Source: Saprolegnia diclina VS20 (Eukaryota > Oomycota > Saprolegniomycetes > Saprolegniales > Saprolegniaceae). Taken from it: DNA of 41,455 nt. Position numbers and translations under genes: made by a program. Positions within the stretch are counted from its first letter, which is position 1. Each line of letters starts with the position of its first letter. Under the pieces are notes generated by a model, which saw only the letters and a list, made by a program, of their open reading frames with translations, ran no database searches and was not told where the DNA came from. Location of the stretch: the NCBI RefSeq assembly GCF_000281045.1, contig NW_008246150.1, forward strand, positions 90,177 through 131,631, written 5' to 3'. Positions 33,008 to 41,455 of the stretch are shown one piece after another.

Positions 33008-35190
33008 ATGGATCTATGCCGCATCCTCAGGCAGGACACCCTGCACCCGCCTGCAATGGGACCCGACACGGCGATGTCTGTATTGCCAGCCGCTTATGTG
33101 CAGTCGGCCCGCGCCTTTGGCATTGTCGCCATGTGCGGCGACGAGTACGAGCCTCCCGAAACTCTGTTCGGCGGCCCGAAGGACGTCAAGGCCTCCATAC
33201 GCGCATTTGCCGCGGCTAACGGCATGGAAGTCTCGGTTAGCAACCGAGGAACCCAACTGGCCTTCCGTTGCAAGTACGCTCAACTCTCAAATGACTGTTT
33301 GTTACGTTGGGCCGGGCATGTCAATAGGACCTCAACGGAAACCAACCCGTGCCCGTTCCAGATACTCACAAACACCCGACTCGCCAGCGGTGCTAGTGTC
33401 ATCACACGTGTCAACCTCGGGCACTCTCATCCCATCGCTAGCCCGTGTGTGAGGGATAACACTCGCAATACGACCGTGACGACCTCGATGGTCGGTTATA
33501 CTAGTACTTGAAAGCGTGTAGTTATGTTAACATTTTGTCTAGTTGGTGGACGCCATCATGGCGTCGGAGCTTGTACACTCGACTCGTATCGAACGCATAT
33601 CAACGAAGGCGATGAACAGCGTCATCCAGTCCAAGTACCTGACGACGATCGTGCCGCAGCGCGCCTCTACGATACGCTACAAGCTCAAGGAAATTCGGTT
33701 CGGTAAACTCGTGCCTCAATTCCAGCGCCTCGAGTCGTACCTCGTCCGACTATGCCACGACAACCCTGGGTCGTACGGTGTTTACGAGGCGTTTCCTAGC
33801 GGGATGTTCCGACGCTCTTTTTTTTTATCCCCGGCTGCTTCAACGCCAACACGCACGCGTTCAAGCCTCTGGTTGCCCTTGATGCGTGCCACCTCAAGGG
33901 CGACTTTGCGCAAACCGGCGTGCTTCTCGTCGCTACGATGAAGGACTATAACAACCAATTGGTTGTTGTAGCGATTGCACATGCTCCCACGGAGAATTTT
34001 GCCCACTGGGCTTGGTTCCTCCGTCAGTTGCGTGCCTCTAATATTCTACCTCGCGCAGACCTGCTTTGCTTCCTCTCGGACCGTCTCAAAGGTCTTCTTT
34101 CGTCGTGTTCGTTACTTATGGCGCTAGTTAGGGCTGTTGCTTGCCGTCAAAACCGCGTACCCCGAAGCGTTCCATCGCTGGTGCATGCGCCACATCGTAG
34201 CCAACATCAAAACGCACGGCTGGATTACGTGCGACGACATTGAGATCATCATTTACGAACTCGCCCGGAGCCCGAACGAGGAAGCGTTCGACGCGACAAT
34301 GACCAAGCTCGACGACAAACCAGGTACGTGCAGCCGCACTGACTTCGACGTGGTGTGATTAAACCTGACCTGTACTTAGCGCTTCAAAAGTACCTTCGCG
34401 GTATGGACCGCGAGCATTGGGTCACTTACGCTCTGGTCGACGCCGGTGGCTTTTCGTTCGACGAAGTGACGTCTAACCTCGCCGAGTCTGCCAACAGCTG
34501 GCTCGGCGACGATCTTCGGTCCAGCGACCCCGTCCAGTTGCACTATCTCTATGTAGAAAAACTCCGAGCGAAGTTCGCCCGGCGTCGTTCGATGTACGAC
34601 AAAGTTCGCTTGCAATCCACCACAGTGTACATCACACCCGCGGCCGAGAAGCGACTACAAGCCGACATCGCGAAAGCGCGCCAGTTCATCGCTGGCGATT
34701 GCGGCGGTAACTCTGGCATGTGGAAGATGGTGCATTGCCGCGATGTCCATCTTGGCAACGAACGAGCTTTCGCCGTGGACATGCCGGAGCGCTCGTGCTC
34801 GTGCTACCAGTGGCAGGACACCAAGTGGCCATGTTACCATGCGCTTCGCGTGTGCCTCTCCGCGCCCGGCACGATTTACGACTACATCGATGATGCCTAC
34901 AACATCGACAAGACTGCCATCATCTACAGCCAGTCGGTGGTGCCCTCGTCCACTATCGGTTTGACCCACGACAAGTCGGCGTCGGCGCCGTCATTGTTGC
35001 AGCAAACCGTCTGCTTCTCGTACGACATGGTGCTTGCAACGACCAAATTAACAGTTCGGCATTGCGTAGGAAGCGTGCGAAGAACAAGCTGAAGGCGACC
35101 GGGAAAGCCAAGAAGGGCGCGTGGACAAAGACTGGTGTATTGCCGGGTCCGAAGGTCAGAAAGCGCTTCAAGTCCAAAGGGATGAAGTAG
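33008..35190 (+). pseudogene. MULE transposase with SWIM zinc finger, one-base frameshift in a T9 tract
   Basis: Exons 33008-33490, 33543-34091, 34132-34323, 34380-35019 and 35070-35190, with introns of 40-56 nt. Frames agree except at the T9 run 33818-33826, where a one-base shift is needed; with it the product would be about 661 aa. The N-terminal zinc-binding part has FRCKYAQ and CPFQIL...LGHSHP. The MULE DDE core shows LVALDACHLKGDF (first Asp), CFLSDRLKGLLLAVKTAYPE (second Asp), HRWCMRHIVANIKTHG and SNLAESANSW (Glu). The SWIM finger is CSCYQWQDTKWPCYHAL. The C terminus is a basic tail (KRAKNKLKATGKAKKGAW). The transposase cuts and joins the element ends. The T-tract shift may be real inactivation or a homopolymer sequencing error. 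Confidence 0.85.
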
Positions 35191-35329
35191 TTACAACATA
35201 AATATATACATTTGATTCACACAAGCTCCTCATTTGTACAGAGGCACTGCAAGCTCCAGTGCCTTCGTTTTGTTCTGCAAACTATGACGACATTGAACAC
35301 GCCTCCTGTTTACCTCATACGTACAGGAA

Positions 35330-35460
35330 GCACTGGTGCTTCCTGTCTGTGTCCAGGAAGCAGTAGTGCTTTTGTCATCGCGGGACACCGTGTGATAATT
35401 TTAGGACATAAGCACCAGTGCTTCTATCCAGGATTGTGGTACGTGCCGAGGCACTAGTGC
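35330..35460. repeat. Right subterminal palindrome cluster
   Basis: GCACTGGTGC at 35330, GCAGTAGTGC at 35360, GCACCAGTGC at 35412 and GCACTAGTGC at 35451, 36 nt inside the right terminal repeat. Most are embedded in AGGAAGCAC...TTCCTG contexts, which extend the dyad. Confidence 0.8.
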
Positions 35461-35496
35461 TTCCTGGCCGTGCACATGCGACATTTACGTGATATG

Positions 35497-35564
35497 TTAT
35501 GCGACACTCATGCTAAGCTTTAATTGCTAAAATCGGATGAACCTAAGCTTTAATTGATCTCCTC
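35497..35564. repeat. Right terminal inverted repeat, 68 bp
   Basis: Exact reverse complement of the left repeat (30354-30421), ending GATCTCCTC. Confidence 0.95.
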
Positions 35565-35574
35565 GGATCGGCCA
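35565..35574. repeat. Target site duplication, right (GGATCGGCCA)
   Basis: Perfect copy of 30344-30353. The host sequence continues GGATTCATCAGCAGCG. Confidence 0.9.
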
Positions 35575-35580
35575 GGATTC

Positions 35581-35880
35581 ATCAGCAGCGTGACACACGC
35601 TTTCCTCAAAACACATCTGCTTCCGTCATCTTGGATACACTATTTAAAGGCTCTGCAGTGAAGAGTTGTTACGTGAGCCAAACATAAAATCTCGCCTAGA
35701 ACATATATTTTGGCGGTTGTGGTAGAATTGTTGACTCAGTTGACTGTGGCTTTTCCATGCAGGGGCGTTACCATGCAACGGCAAACGTGGCGCCGTGATG
35801 GGGCTTGTTGATCGATCCGACTGGGATCGGTCAGCAGCGTGACTCACGCTGTCTCAAAATGGACAGCTGCTTCGGGTCAG
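35581..35880. repeat. Diverged direct repeat in the host DNA right of the transposon
   Basis: ATCAGCAGCGTGACACACGC...CTCAAAACACATCTGCTTC at 35581-35622 recurs as GTCAGCAGCGTGACTCACGC...CTCAAAATGGACAGCTGCTTC at about 35830-35872. Both copies are preceded by GGATCGG, part of the transposon target. The function is unknown; it may be a duplicated promoter segment of the downstream gene. Confidence 0.5.
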
Positions 35881-35993
35881 CGCGGGCCGTCCATTCGGCC
35901 GGGCGGTTGGTGCAAAAATACGCACCAAGTGGGACCTTCTATACAGGGTTTTCCCGCACACGATCCTTCCCTCAACCAACCTATTACCACAAT

Positions 35994-36000
35994 TCATTCC
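35994..36000 (+). promoter_or_regulatory. Oomycete initiator (TCATTCC)
   Basis: Exact TCATTCC core in AATTCATTCCACAACATC, 22 nt before ATG 36022. Confidence 0.55.
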
Positions 36001-36021
36001 ACAACATCAATAGTACCCAGC

Positions 36022-36564
36022 ATGGCGACGCTCAGCTCGATCGACAAGCGCGACGCGATCGTGTACAACTCGGCCAGTCGAGGCCTCCAAGCCGCGGCCG
36101 TTGCCGGTGTCACGGCCGGCGCACTCGTGGCACTGGCCAACCAGCAGTCGACGTGGTTTCGCCACCGCCTTGGCGTCAGCGGCAAGGTCGGGCTGGCCGT
36201 CATGGCGTCGGTCGCTAGCTTCGCCATCGTCGCCGAGCAAGACCTCTTGCGCGGCGTGCGCAACCCGGACGCATATATTTCTGAAATGCACGGCGAGAGT
36301 GCCCCGACCGCCAAGACGACGAGTGACCTGCCGCTGCTGCAGCGCACGGCCAACTTTGTGTACGACTACCCGTTCCGAACGCTCGTGGGCGCGGCGGTGC
36401 CGCTCGTCGGGTTCATTTTTCTGGACCAGAACCGCAACGCCAACATTCAATTCTCGCAAAAGATCATGCACACGCGCATTTACGGCCAAGGCGCGTCCGT
36501 GGTGCTGCTTCTGAGCACGATGGCCTTTCACGACTACATGGCCAAGCGCGGTCGGTTCCAGTAG
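36022..36564 (+). CDS. Small membrane protein, HIG1-like C-terminal part
   Basis: 180 aa from ATG 36022. An exact initiator lies just upstream, and in-frame ATGs further up (35839) would precede it. Residues about 25-41 (AAVAGVTAGALVALANQ) and 55-70 (KVGLAVMASVASFAIVA) are hydrophobic. So are FRTLVGAAVPLVGFIFLD and the final GASVVLLLSTMAF. The end IMHTRIYGQGASVVLLL resembles the HIG1 (hypoxia-induced, respiratory supercomplex factor) pattern of small inner-membrane mitochondrial proteins. The assignment is tentative; a four-helix mitochondrial protein of another kind is possible. It is the first host gene right of the transposon and keeps its own promoter. Confidence 0.6.
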   Translation: MATLSSIDKRDAIVYNSASRGLQAAAVAGVTAGALVALANQQSTWFRHRLGVSGKVGLAVMASVASFAIVAEQDLLRGVRNPDAYISEMHGESAPTAKTTSDLPLLQRTANFVYDYPFRTLVGAAVPLVGFIFLDQNRNANIQFSQKIMHTRIYGQGASVVLLLSTMAFHDYMAKRGRFQ

Positions 36565-37139
36565 TCCATAATTTTTTACTAGATATTTTATATCGCTGAA
36601 ATGGATTATCGCCGGCATGCGTGAAACTTTGGGCCCTCAAGGCCGTAGTATCCCGCAACATGCGCATTGAGGCCAGCACAGGCACCCGCAAGCGACAGTC
36701 GAGGTGCTGACGACTGCCAACAGGCCCCGCAAGGCGCGCACAGTCAGTACACCCAGCCAATCTACGGACAACCTCACCGTCTGTAACAAATGGAGCCCTA
36801 TTCCTTTTGGCCTCGTACGACTCGGGTGAAGCAACGGAACGCATTCTAGTGTTCTTTCGTAGGTACGTGGGCAGCCAGCAAGGCAAGGTGAGTCGTAGCG
36901 TCGCATTAGGTGTCGAGGACGATCAATACTGTAGAGTTTTTTCCTTGAACAAACTTTGCGTATCCACGCAGCCTTGCGACCTTTGCGATCGGGTGTTCCA
37001 TCTCGCAATGTCCTGCAGTACACAACATTGTGTGCATCCCTCTTGACACTTTTTTAATTACCAGTAGTTATCACATTTGCATGCCGACGCAGCTCTTGCC
37101 TGATGTCAAGATACGTCGTCTGTCGACTGTACTAGAATC
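36565..37139. other. Intergenic, convergent gene ends
   Basis: No gene or repeat recognised between the small membrane protein gene and the glutathione reductase gene. Confidence 0.45.
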
Positions 37140-38683
37140 TTAGTTGCCAACCGGCGGCTTGAGAAGCGTCGGCGGCTTGCGCGCGGTACCAAGCGGCAGA
37201 GTCACAACGTCCTTGATCTTGCCCCACGCGGGCATCGTCACGAGCTCTTCTGACGCCGTCGGGTGGATCGCGACAATATTGTCAAAGTCCGACTTGTATG
37301 CGCCCATTTTGACGGCAACGCCAAAGCCCTGGATCATCTCGTCGGCGCCGAGGCCCGCGACGTGAACGCCGACGACAGCTTCTTCGACGCCGATGCACAC
37401 GAGCTTCATCGCGGTTTGCACCTTATCCTTCTCGGCGCACATGGCATAAAACATGTTGGAGAACGAGCTCGTGTGCGTCGTCACGTTGTGCGCACCGTAC
37501 TGCTCAATGGCCTGCGGCTCGGTCAAGCCAATCGTACCAATCGGCGGGTGGCTAAACACAACGGTCGGGATCTGGGAATAGTTGACGCACGCGTTCGGCT
37601 CGTTGCCGAAAAGACGGTCCGCGAGCCGACGACCGGCCGCAATCGCCACCGGCGTTAGCTCCCATCCGGTCGTCGTGACATCGCCAATCGCGTAGACGTT
37701 GGGAACAGTGGTGTTTTCTTGGGCGTCGACTTGGATGAATTTCTCGGTGGAAAGTGCAATGTCGGTCGTCTCCAGCCCCAAGTCGTGCGTCCGGGGCGTC
37801 CGCCCAATCGCAAAGAGAACCGTCTCGAAGCCGGTAAACGACTGAGGTTCACCGGCGACCGTCGCCTGGAGTGTCAACGTCCCGTCACCCGCCTTTTCAA
37901 TCGCATTGATGCCGCTCTCCCGCACAAATTGCACGCCAGCGCTATGCCATCAAAATGAACCTGTCGCGATAGATCAATGTATGGATCGTGAGCGACGTAC
38001 TGCTCCATCTCGGTGTTGACGAGGTCGCGCACGATCGGGTCAAACGTACGCAGCACCTGGTTGCCGCGGCAAAACACCGTCGTGTTCGACTTGAGCGCGT
38101 TAAAGATGCCGGCGAGCTCGACCGCAATGTAGCCGGCGCCGACGACCGCGACCTTGCGGGGCTGCGTCTCGAGCGCAAAGAACCCGTCGCTCGAAATCGC
38201 GTGTTCGATGCCGGGAATCGGTGGCAGGGCCGGGACACCGCCGACGGCAATGAGGATGTGCTTGGCCGTGTACCGTTCGCCGTTGACTTCAATCGTGTGG
38301 TTGTCGACAAACTTGGCGGCGCCCATGACGAGATCGACCTTGTCTTCGAGCATGCCTTCGCCGTACATACTGTTCAGCCACGTGACGTACGCATCGCGCT
38401 TGGCTTTCATCGCCGCCCAGTCAAAGGCGCCATATTGAATGTCCGACACACCCTTGAACGCGTACGCGCGCGCCGAATGGAGCATCTCGGCGTGGAGCGC
38501 AGCGTTGAACATGATCTTCTTGGGTACGCAGCCCACGTTGACGCATGTGCCACCGAGGCCAGCACCGTCATTCTCGCGGCCACGCTCGACGACGAGGACT
38601 TTGGCACCGTAGGCCACCGCGCGGTGGGCTGTCGACACGCCACCCGAGCCCGCACCGAGCACAATGTAGTCGTAGGTTGTCAT
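37140..38683 (-). CDS. GR: Glutathione reductase
   Basis: Two exons, 38683-38001 and 37941-37140, with a 59-nt intron; 494 aa. The flavoenzyme reduces glutathione disulfide with NADPH. The N-terminal FAD site is [19 protein letters not shown]. The redox-active disulfide is in [13 protein letters not shown] (Cys47, Cys52). The NADPH site is [15 protein letters not shown], with Arg in [12 protein letters not shown] as in NADPH-using members. The second FAD site is [19 protein letters not shown]. The dimer-interface motif is [13 protein letters not shown] with the catalytic His-Glu pair. No targeting sequence precedes [10 protein letters not shown], so cytosolic location is likely. The C-terminal [19 protein letters not shown] is typical of glutathione rather than thioredoxin reductase. 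Trypanothione reductase is unlikely in this lineage. Confidence 0.93.
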
Positions 38684-40118
38684 GCTGTGTGTATTTGATG
38701 GGAGATTCACAACTGTGGACAAGAGCCATTGCAAATCAAAGCCATGCGCGCGTCTTGGCACATTCGGAGGAGAAAGGAAGGGATGGTTGTAGCCAGCTCA
38801 GTTGTTTGGAGCTGCTCGTATCTTTGGTGGCTTGTCACAGCCTCCCTGCAACAGCCTCGTGTCGGTTTTACATTTTTCGGTGGTAGAACTACCACGTACG
38901 TCCGCCACCCTTTTCTCCTCCCCACCGACATGCAGAGCCGGGCACAAAACCATAAAATACACTCCAAGAACAATAATACTGGCACGTGCAAAACACCCAA
39001 GGAGTACCCTAACTACCCTTCTATATCGAGCACTGCAACGGCCACGAGTAATGTCGATGACTGCATCGTCTTGATCGATCATCCACTGCGGTATCTTTCT
39101 TTGCAAAAGATATGCAAAAATCTTTTCATTTCCCATTTGATCATCGCCAACAACTGTCTACAACATGTGCCACAAGACCTCGTGCTCCGTGTGCCACAAG
39201 GCGACGTGGTACTCTTCTGCTCAAATGACTGGGATTGATCGAACGTCTTGTAGGCAAGGGTGCGGCCAGCACATCCAGAGCGCGCTCCAAGGTGCGTCTC
39301 GACTTATATCTTCCTAATCGCGTAGAGGGAACATATAGGCGTTCCTGAGGCGGAGAGGTGCCCGGGTTGGCGCACGGGCCAGCACCAAGACGCACCGAGC
39401 GGCGGCGCCGGTAAATAAGCACCCGAGACGCAAGAGGCTCTAGCACGAAACGAAAAATAGCATACATTTACAACGACAACCTGCCTCGTGCATACTCGTG
39501 TGGCAATAACCTGGACTTAGTGCAGTGTGAGGCTTGGTCACTTCATGAACGTGAGCACGACGCATCAGGGAATCCATGTGCCGATTCGAGCCCCAGCGCG
39601 ACCATACTTCAAACAAAACAGCTTGTATGTGGCTCATGACAACGAAACTTTTGTGGGTCGAGTTCACAAGCTCCATTTTGGCATGGGTCAGCAAGCAACC
39701 AATCAAACTCAGGCAATGCACTGTTCTAGGGCCCGGAACGTGTAGCACTAGTAAACGTGTATAAAGAGAGTTGCCTCTCCAGGGTTATCAACGAATGAGT
39801 TGGTGGAGCGACGCCAGAAAGCAATGGCGGCGCGATCTCCACACGCCTCGACGTGTGCGAATCCGGGCTGGTCCAATCGCAACAGTGCGCGGGCATTGGC
39901 CAGACAAAGAGCAAACGAGCGTCCATTTTGGGTGTCGAGCCCTACCCCTTGGTCCGCAGCCACAAAAGAGTGGGGTCGAGTGACAAATATAAGCGGCACG
40001 ACAGTGAATACATTGCGGTTGGCCAACCAGATCGCATCTGTTGTGCCCAATCATTGCTCTCGTGCGCTAAAATGAGCTGCTATCCATTTCCTCATTTGTG
40101 ATATTACGTGTTGGCGCC
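38684..40118. other. Long divergent intergenic region, no gene recognised
   Basis: 1.4 kb between glutathione reductase and the ABCG gene. The longest frame (38729-39238) has no protein-like composition and is A/T-richer than neighbouring genes. Several CAAT-like boxes occur (CCAATCAAAC near 39698, CCAATCATTG near 40047). No tRNA could be folded by eye. Confidence 0.4.
40092..40106 (+). promoter_or_regulatory. Oomycete initiator-like element (TCATTTGTGATATTA)
   Basis: Matches the initiator plus A/T flank and lies 27 nt before ATG 40119. Confidence 0.55.
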
Positions 40119-41455
40119 ATGATATCCCCCACCACCGTGACCGAGTTTCTACCCATGCTTGACGACACGGCACCATCGACTGAGGCCAAGACGAACGACA
40201 ACCAAGTAGTCGCCGTCACGGACAAGAACGACGTCATTGCAATCAACAAAGGATACCACGCCCCGGTCCAGCCCGCGACGCTCGGGTGGCACGACTTGCG
40301 CTACACGGTGCAAGCCAAGTCGCTTCTCGGCAAGAAAGGGCCGACCAAGACGATCCTCAAAGGTATCTCGGGCCACGTGGCACCCGGACAACTCACGGCC
40401 ATCATGGGACCGTCTGGCAGCGGCAAGACGACGCTGCTCGACATCCTCGCGGACCGCATCGCGACAGGCGTCGTCGAAGGCGACCTCGAAGTCAACGGTC
40501 GGCCGCGCCACTCGGCCTCGTTCCGCAAGATGGCCACGTACGTGGCGCAGGAAGACTCTCTCCTCGGATCGTTTACGGTTCTCGAGACACTCCGATTCGC
40601 AGCCCGCATCTCGCTCAAGGCCCCGGCCGACGTCTTGGAAGAGCGCGTTCAGAACGCCATCGCAGACATGGGTCTAACCAGCTGCGCCAACACGCGCGTG
40701 GGCGACATCTTTTTCAAGGGCATCTCGGGCGGCCAGAAGCGCCGGCTCTCGATCGCGATCGCGCTCCTCACCAACCCTTCGATTTTGCTTCTTGACGAGC
40801 CGACGTCGGGGCTCGATGCTGCATCGACGTACTACATTATGAAGTACATTGCCAAGCTCTGTGACGCCGGCCGGACCGTGGTGTGCACCATCCACCAGCC
40901 GTCGACCGACGTGTACAACCTCTTCTCGACCTTGTCGATCCTTGTCGAAGGCCGAACTGTCTTTTTCGGTCCCCCCGCATCGGCCTTGACGCACTTTGCG
41001 TCGCTCCACTACCCGTGCCCCAACTACTCGAATCCCGCCGAGTACTTTGTCGGTCTTGTCAACACGGACTTCGAAGGCCATGCCGACGTGAACGCGTTCG
41101 TCGATGCATTCGCCCGCAGCGACCTCGGCGCTTCGGTCGTCCGCGCCTTCCAAGCCGACCGCACGTTGAGCCGCAAGAGCGACGTGTTGAATCACGAAGC
41201 ATCGGCGTTCACGCAGTGGCAAGTGCTGCTGCAGCGCAACTTGCTCAACAATGCGCGCAACCCGGGTTTGTTTTGGGTCCGTCTCTTCATGTACATCATG
41301 CTCGCGTTCATGGTCGGCACCATGTACTACCACACGAATGCGGCGCTGACGAAGGAAGACTTGCTCCCGCTCCTCTTCTACGTTCAAGCCTTCCTCGTCT
41401 TTATGAGCGTGGCGGTGCTGCCCTTCTTCATCGAGCAGCGCGCGGTGTTTGTCCG
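40119..41455 (+). CDS. ABCG-family half-transporter, 5' part (cut by window end)
   Basis: 445 complete codons are visible; the frame runs off the window. The N-terminal nucleotide-binding domain has the Walker A IMGPSGSGKTT (about 97-105), the Q-loop region TYVAQEDSLLGSFTV, the ABC signature ISGGQKRRLSIA, Walker B ILLLDEPTSGLDAAS and the H-loop TIHQPSTDVYNLF. This order, nucleotide-binding domain first and then the membrane part, and the HQP context define the ABCG/White type. The first two membrane helices start at FWVRLFMYIMLAFMVGTMYY and LLFYVQAFLVFMSVAVLPF. Half-size ABCG proteins dimerise to export lipids or toxic compounds. The substrate is unknown. No intron is seen so far. Confidence 0.93.
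   Translation, partial: MISPTTVTEFLPMLDDTAPSTEAKTNDNQVVAVTDKNDVIAINKGYHAPVQPATLGWHDLRYTVQAKSLLGKKGPTKTILKGISGHVAPGQLTAIMGPSGSGKTTLLDILADRIATGVVEGDLEVNGRPRHSASFRKMATYVAQEDSLLGSFTVLETLRFAARISLKAPADVLEERVQNAIADMGLTSCANTRVGDIFFKGISGGQKRRLSIAIALLTNPSILLLDEPTSGLDAASTYYIMKYIAKLCDAGRTVVCTIHQPSTDVYNLFSTLSILVEGRTVFFGPPASALTHFASLHYPCPNYSNPAEYFVGLVNTDFEGHADVNAFVDAFARSDLGASVVRAFQADRTLSRKSDVLNHEASAFTQWQVLLQRNLLNNARNPGLFWVRLFMYIMLAFMVGTMYYHTNAALTKEDLLPLLFYVQAFLVFMSVAVLPFFIEQRAVFV

Larger units (their letters stand above)
30354..35564. mobile_element. Mutator-like transposon (MULE) carrying a Ulp1-like protease gene, 5211 bp
   Basis: Bounded by identical 68-bp terminal inverted repeats (30354-30421 and 35497-35564) and a perfect 10-bp target duplication. 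It encodes a MULE transposase on the plus strand (33008-35190) and, divergently, a Ulp1/C48-protease-like protein on the minus strand (32720-30885). Three clusters of a GCACTAGTGC palindrome lie at 30477-30719, 32749-32973 and 35330-35460. MULEs that carry a Ulp1-like gene are known in plants (Kaonashi-type, KI-MULEs); I know of no described example in oomycetes, which needs checking. Identical terminal repeats point to recent insertion. The only visible defect is a one-base shift in a T9 tract of the transposase. It inserted between the GST gene and a HIG1-like gene. Confidence 0.93.

Noticed and set aside
38729-39238. A 169-codon plus-strand frame in the glutathione reductase-ABCG spacer
   Set aside because: Composition is not coding-like (A/T-rich third positions, Asn/Thr-rich filler), and no motif or splice partner is seen.
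39540-39610. Possible tRNA B box (GATTCGAGCCC)
   Set aside because: The flanking bases do not pair into a T stem, and no A box or acceptor stem is found at the right distance on either strand.

Overview
The window reads as nuclear DNA of an oomycete, most likely a saprolegnialean water mould (Saprolegnia/Achlya/Aphanomyces group); the group is inferred, not proven. The basis is: densely packed genes with GC-rich third codon positions; very short GT-AG introns (about 40-59 nt in all models built here); oomycete-type initiators (TCATTYY followed by an A/T-rich flank) just upstream of several ATGs; an alternative oxidase; and a bacterial/organelle-type alanyl-tRNA synthetase. All exon models below were made by eye from reading frame, splice sites and family motifs.

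Left part (1-12.6 kb). A large unassigned protein (476-2578) is followed by a frameshifted partial paralogue (2793-3348). Next is a RING-finger plus Tubby-domain fusion gene (4286-5848), convergent with an inositol-pentakisphosphate 2-kinase gene (7150-5937) across a CTAGGG telomere-like array. A disordered acidic protein (7792-9204) and a nine-exon alanyl-tRNA synthetase gene (12634-9552) complete this part.

Middle (13-30.3 kb). This holds an arylamine N-acetyltransferase, an IQ-motif protein, an unassigned 309-aa protein, a mitochondrial UbiB/ABC1-type kinase divergent from an EFM7/NNT1-like methyltransferase, and a secreted Thr/Pro-repeat protein interrupted by a 100-N assembly gap, with a decayed relative beside it. 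A TFIIIC subunit (GTF3C5/Tfc1 family) follows, then two nearly identical alternative oxidase genes arranged head to head, and a glutathione S-transferase.

Right part (30.35-41.45 kb). A 5.2-kb Mutator-like DNA transposon (30354-35564) has identical 68-bp terminal inverted repeats and a 10-bp target duplication. It carries a MULE transposase with a SWIM zinc finger on one strand and a Ulp1/C48-type SUMO-protease-like gene on the other. A GCACTAGTGC palindrome is clustered at both ends and between the two divergent genes. This is the most interesting system in the window. Beyond it lie a small membrane protein gene (HIG1-like), a glutathione reductase gene, and the 5' part of an ABCG half-transporter cut by the window end.

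Functional themes are inferences. Redox and detoxification functions are frequent (two AOX, GST, glutathione reductase, NAT, ABCG). A phosphoinositide-binding Tubby protein sits next to an inositol phosphate kinase. No tRNA, rRNA or CRISPR was recognised.
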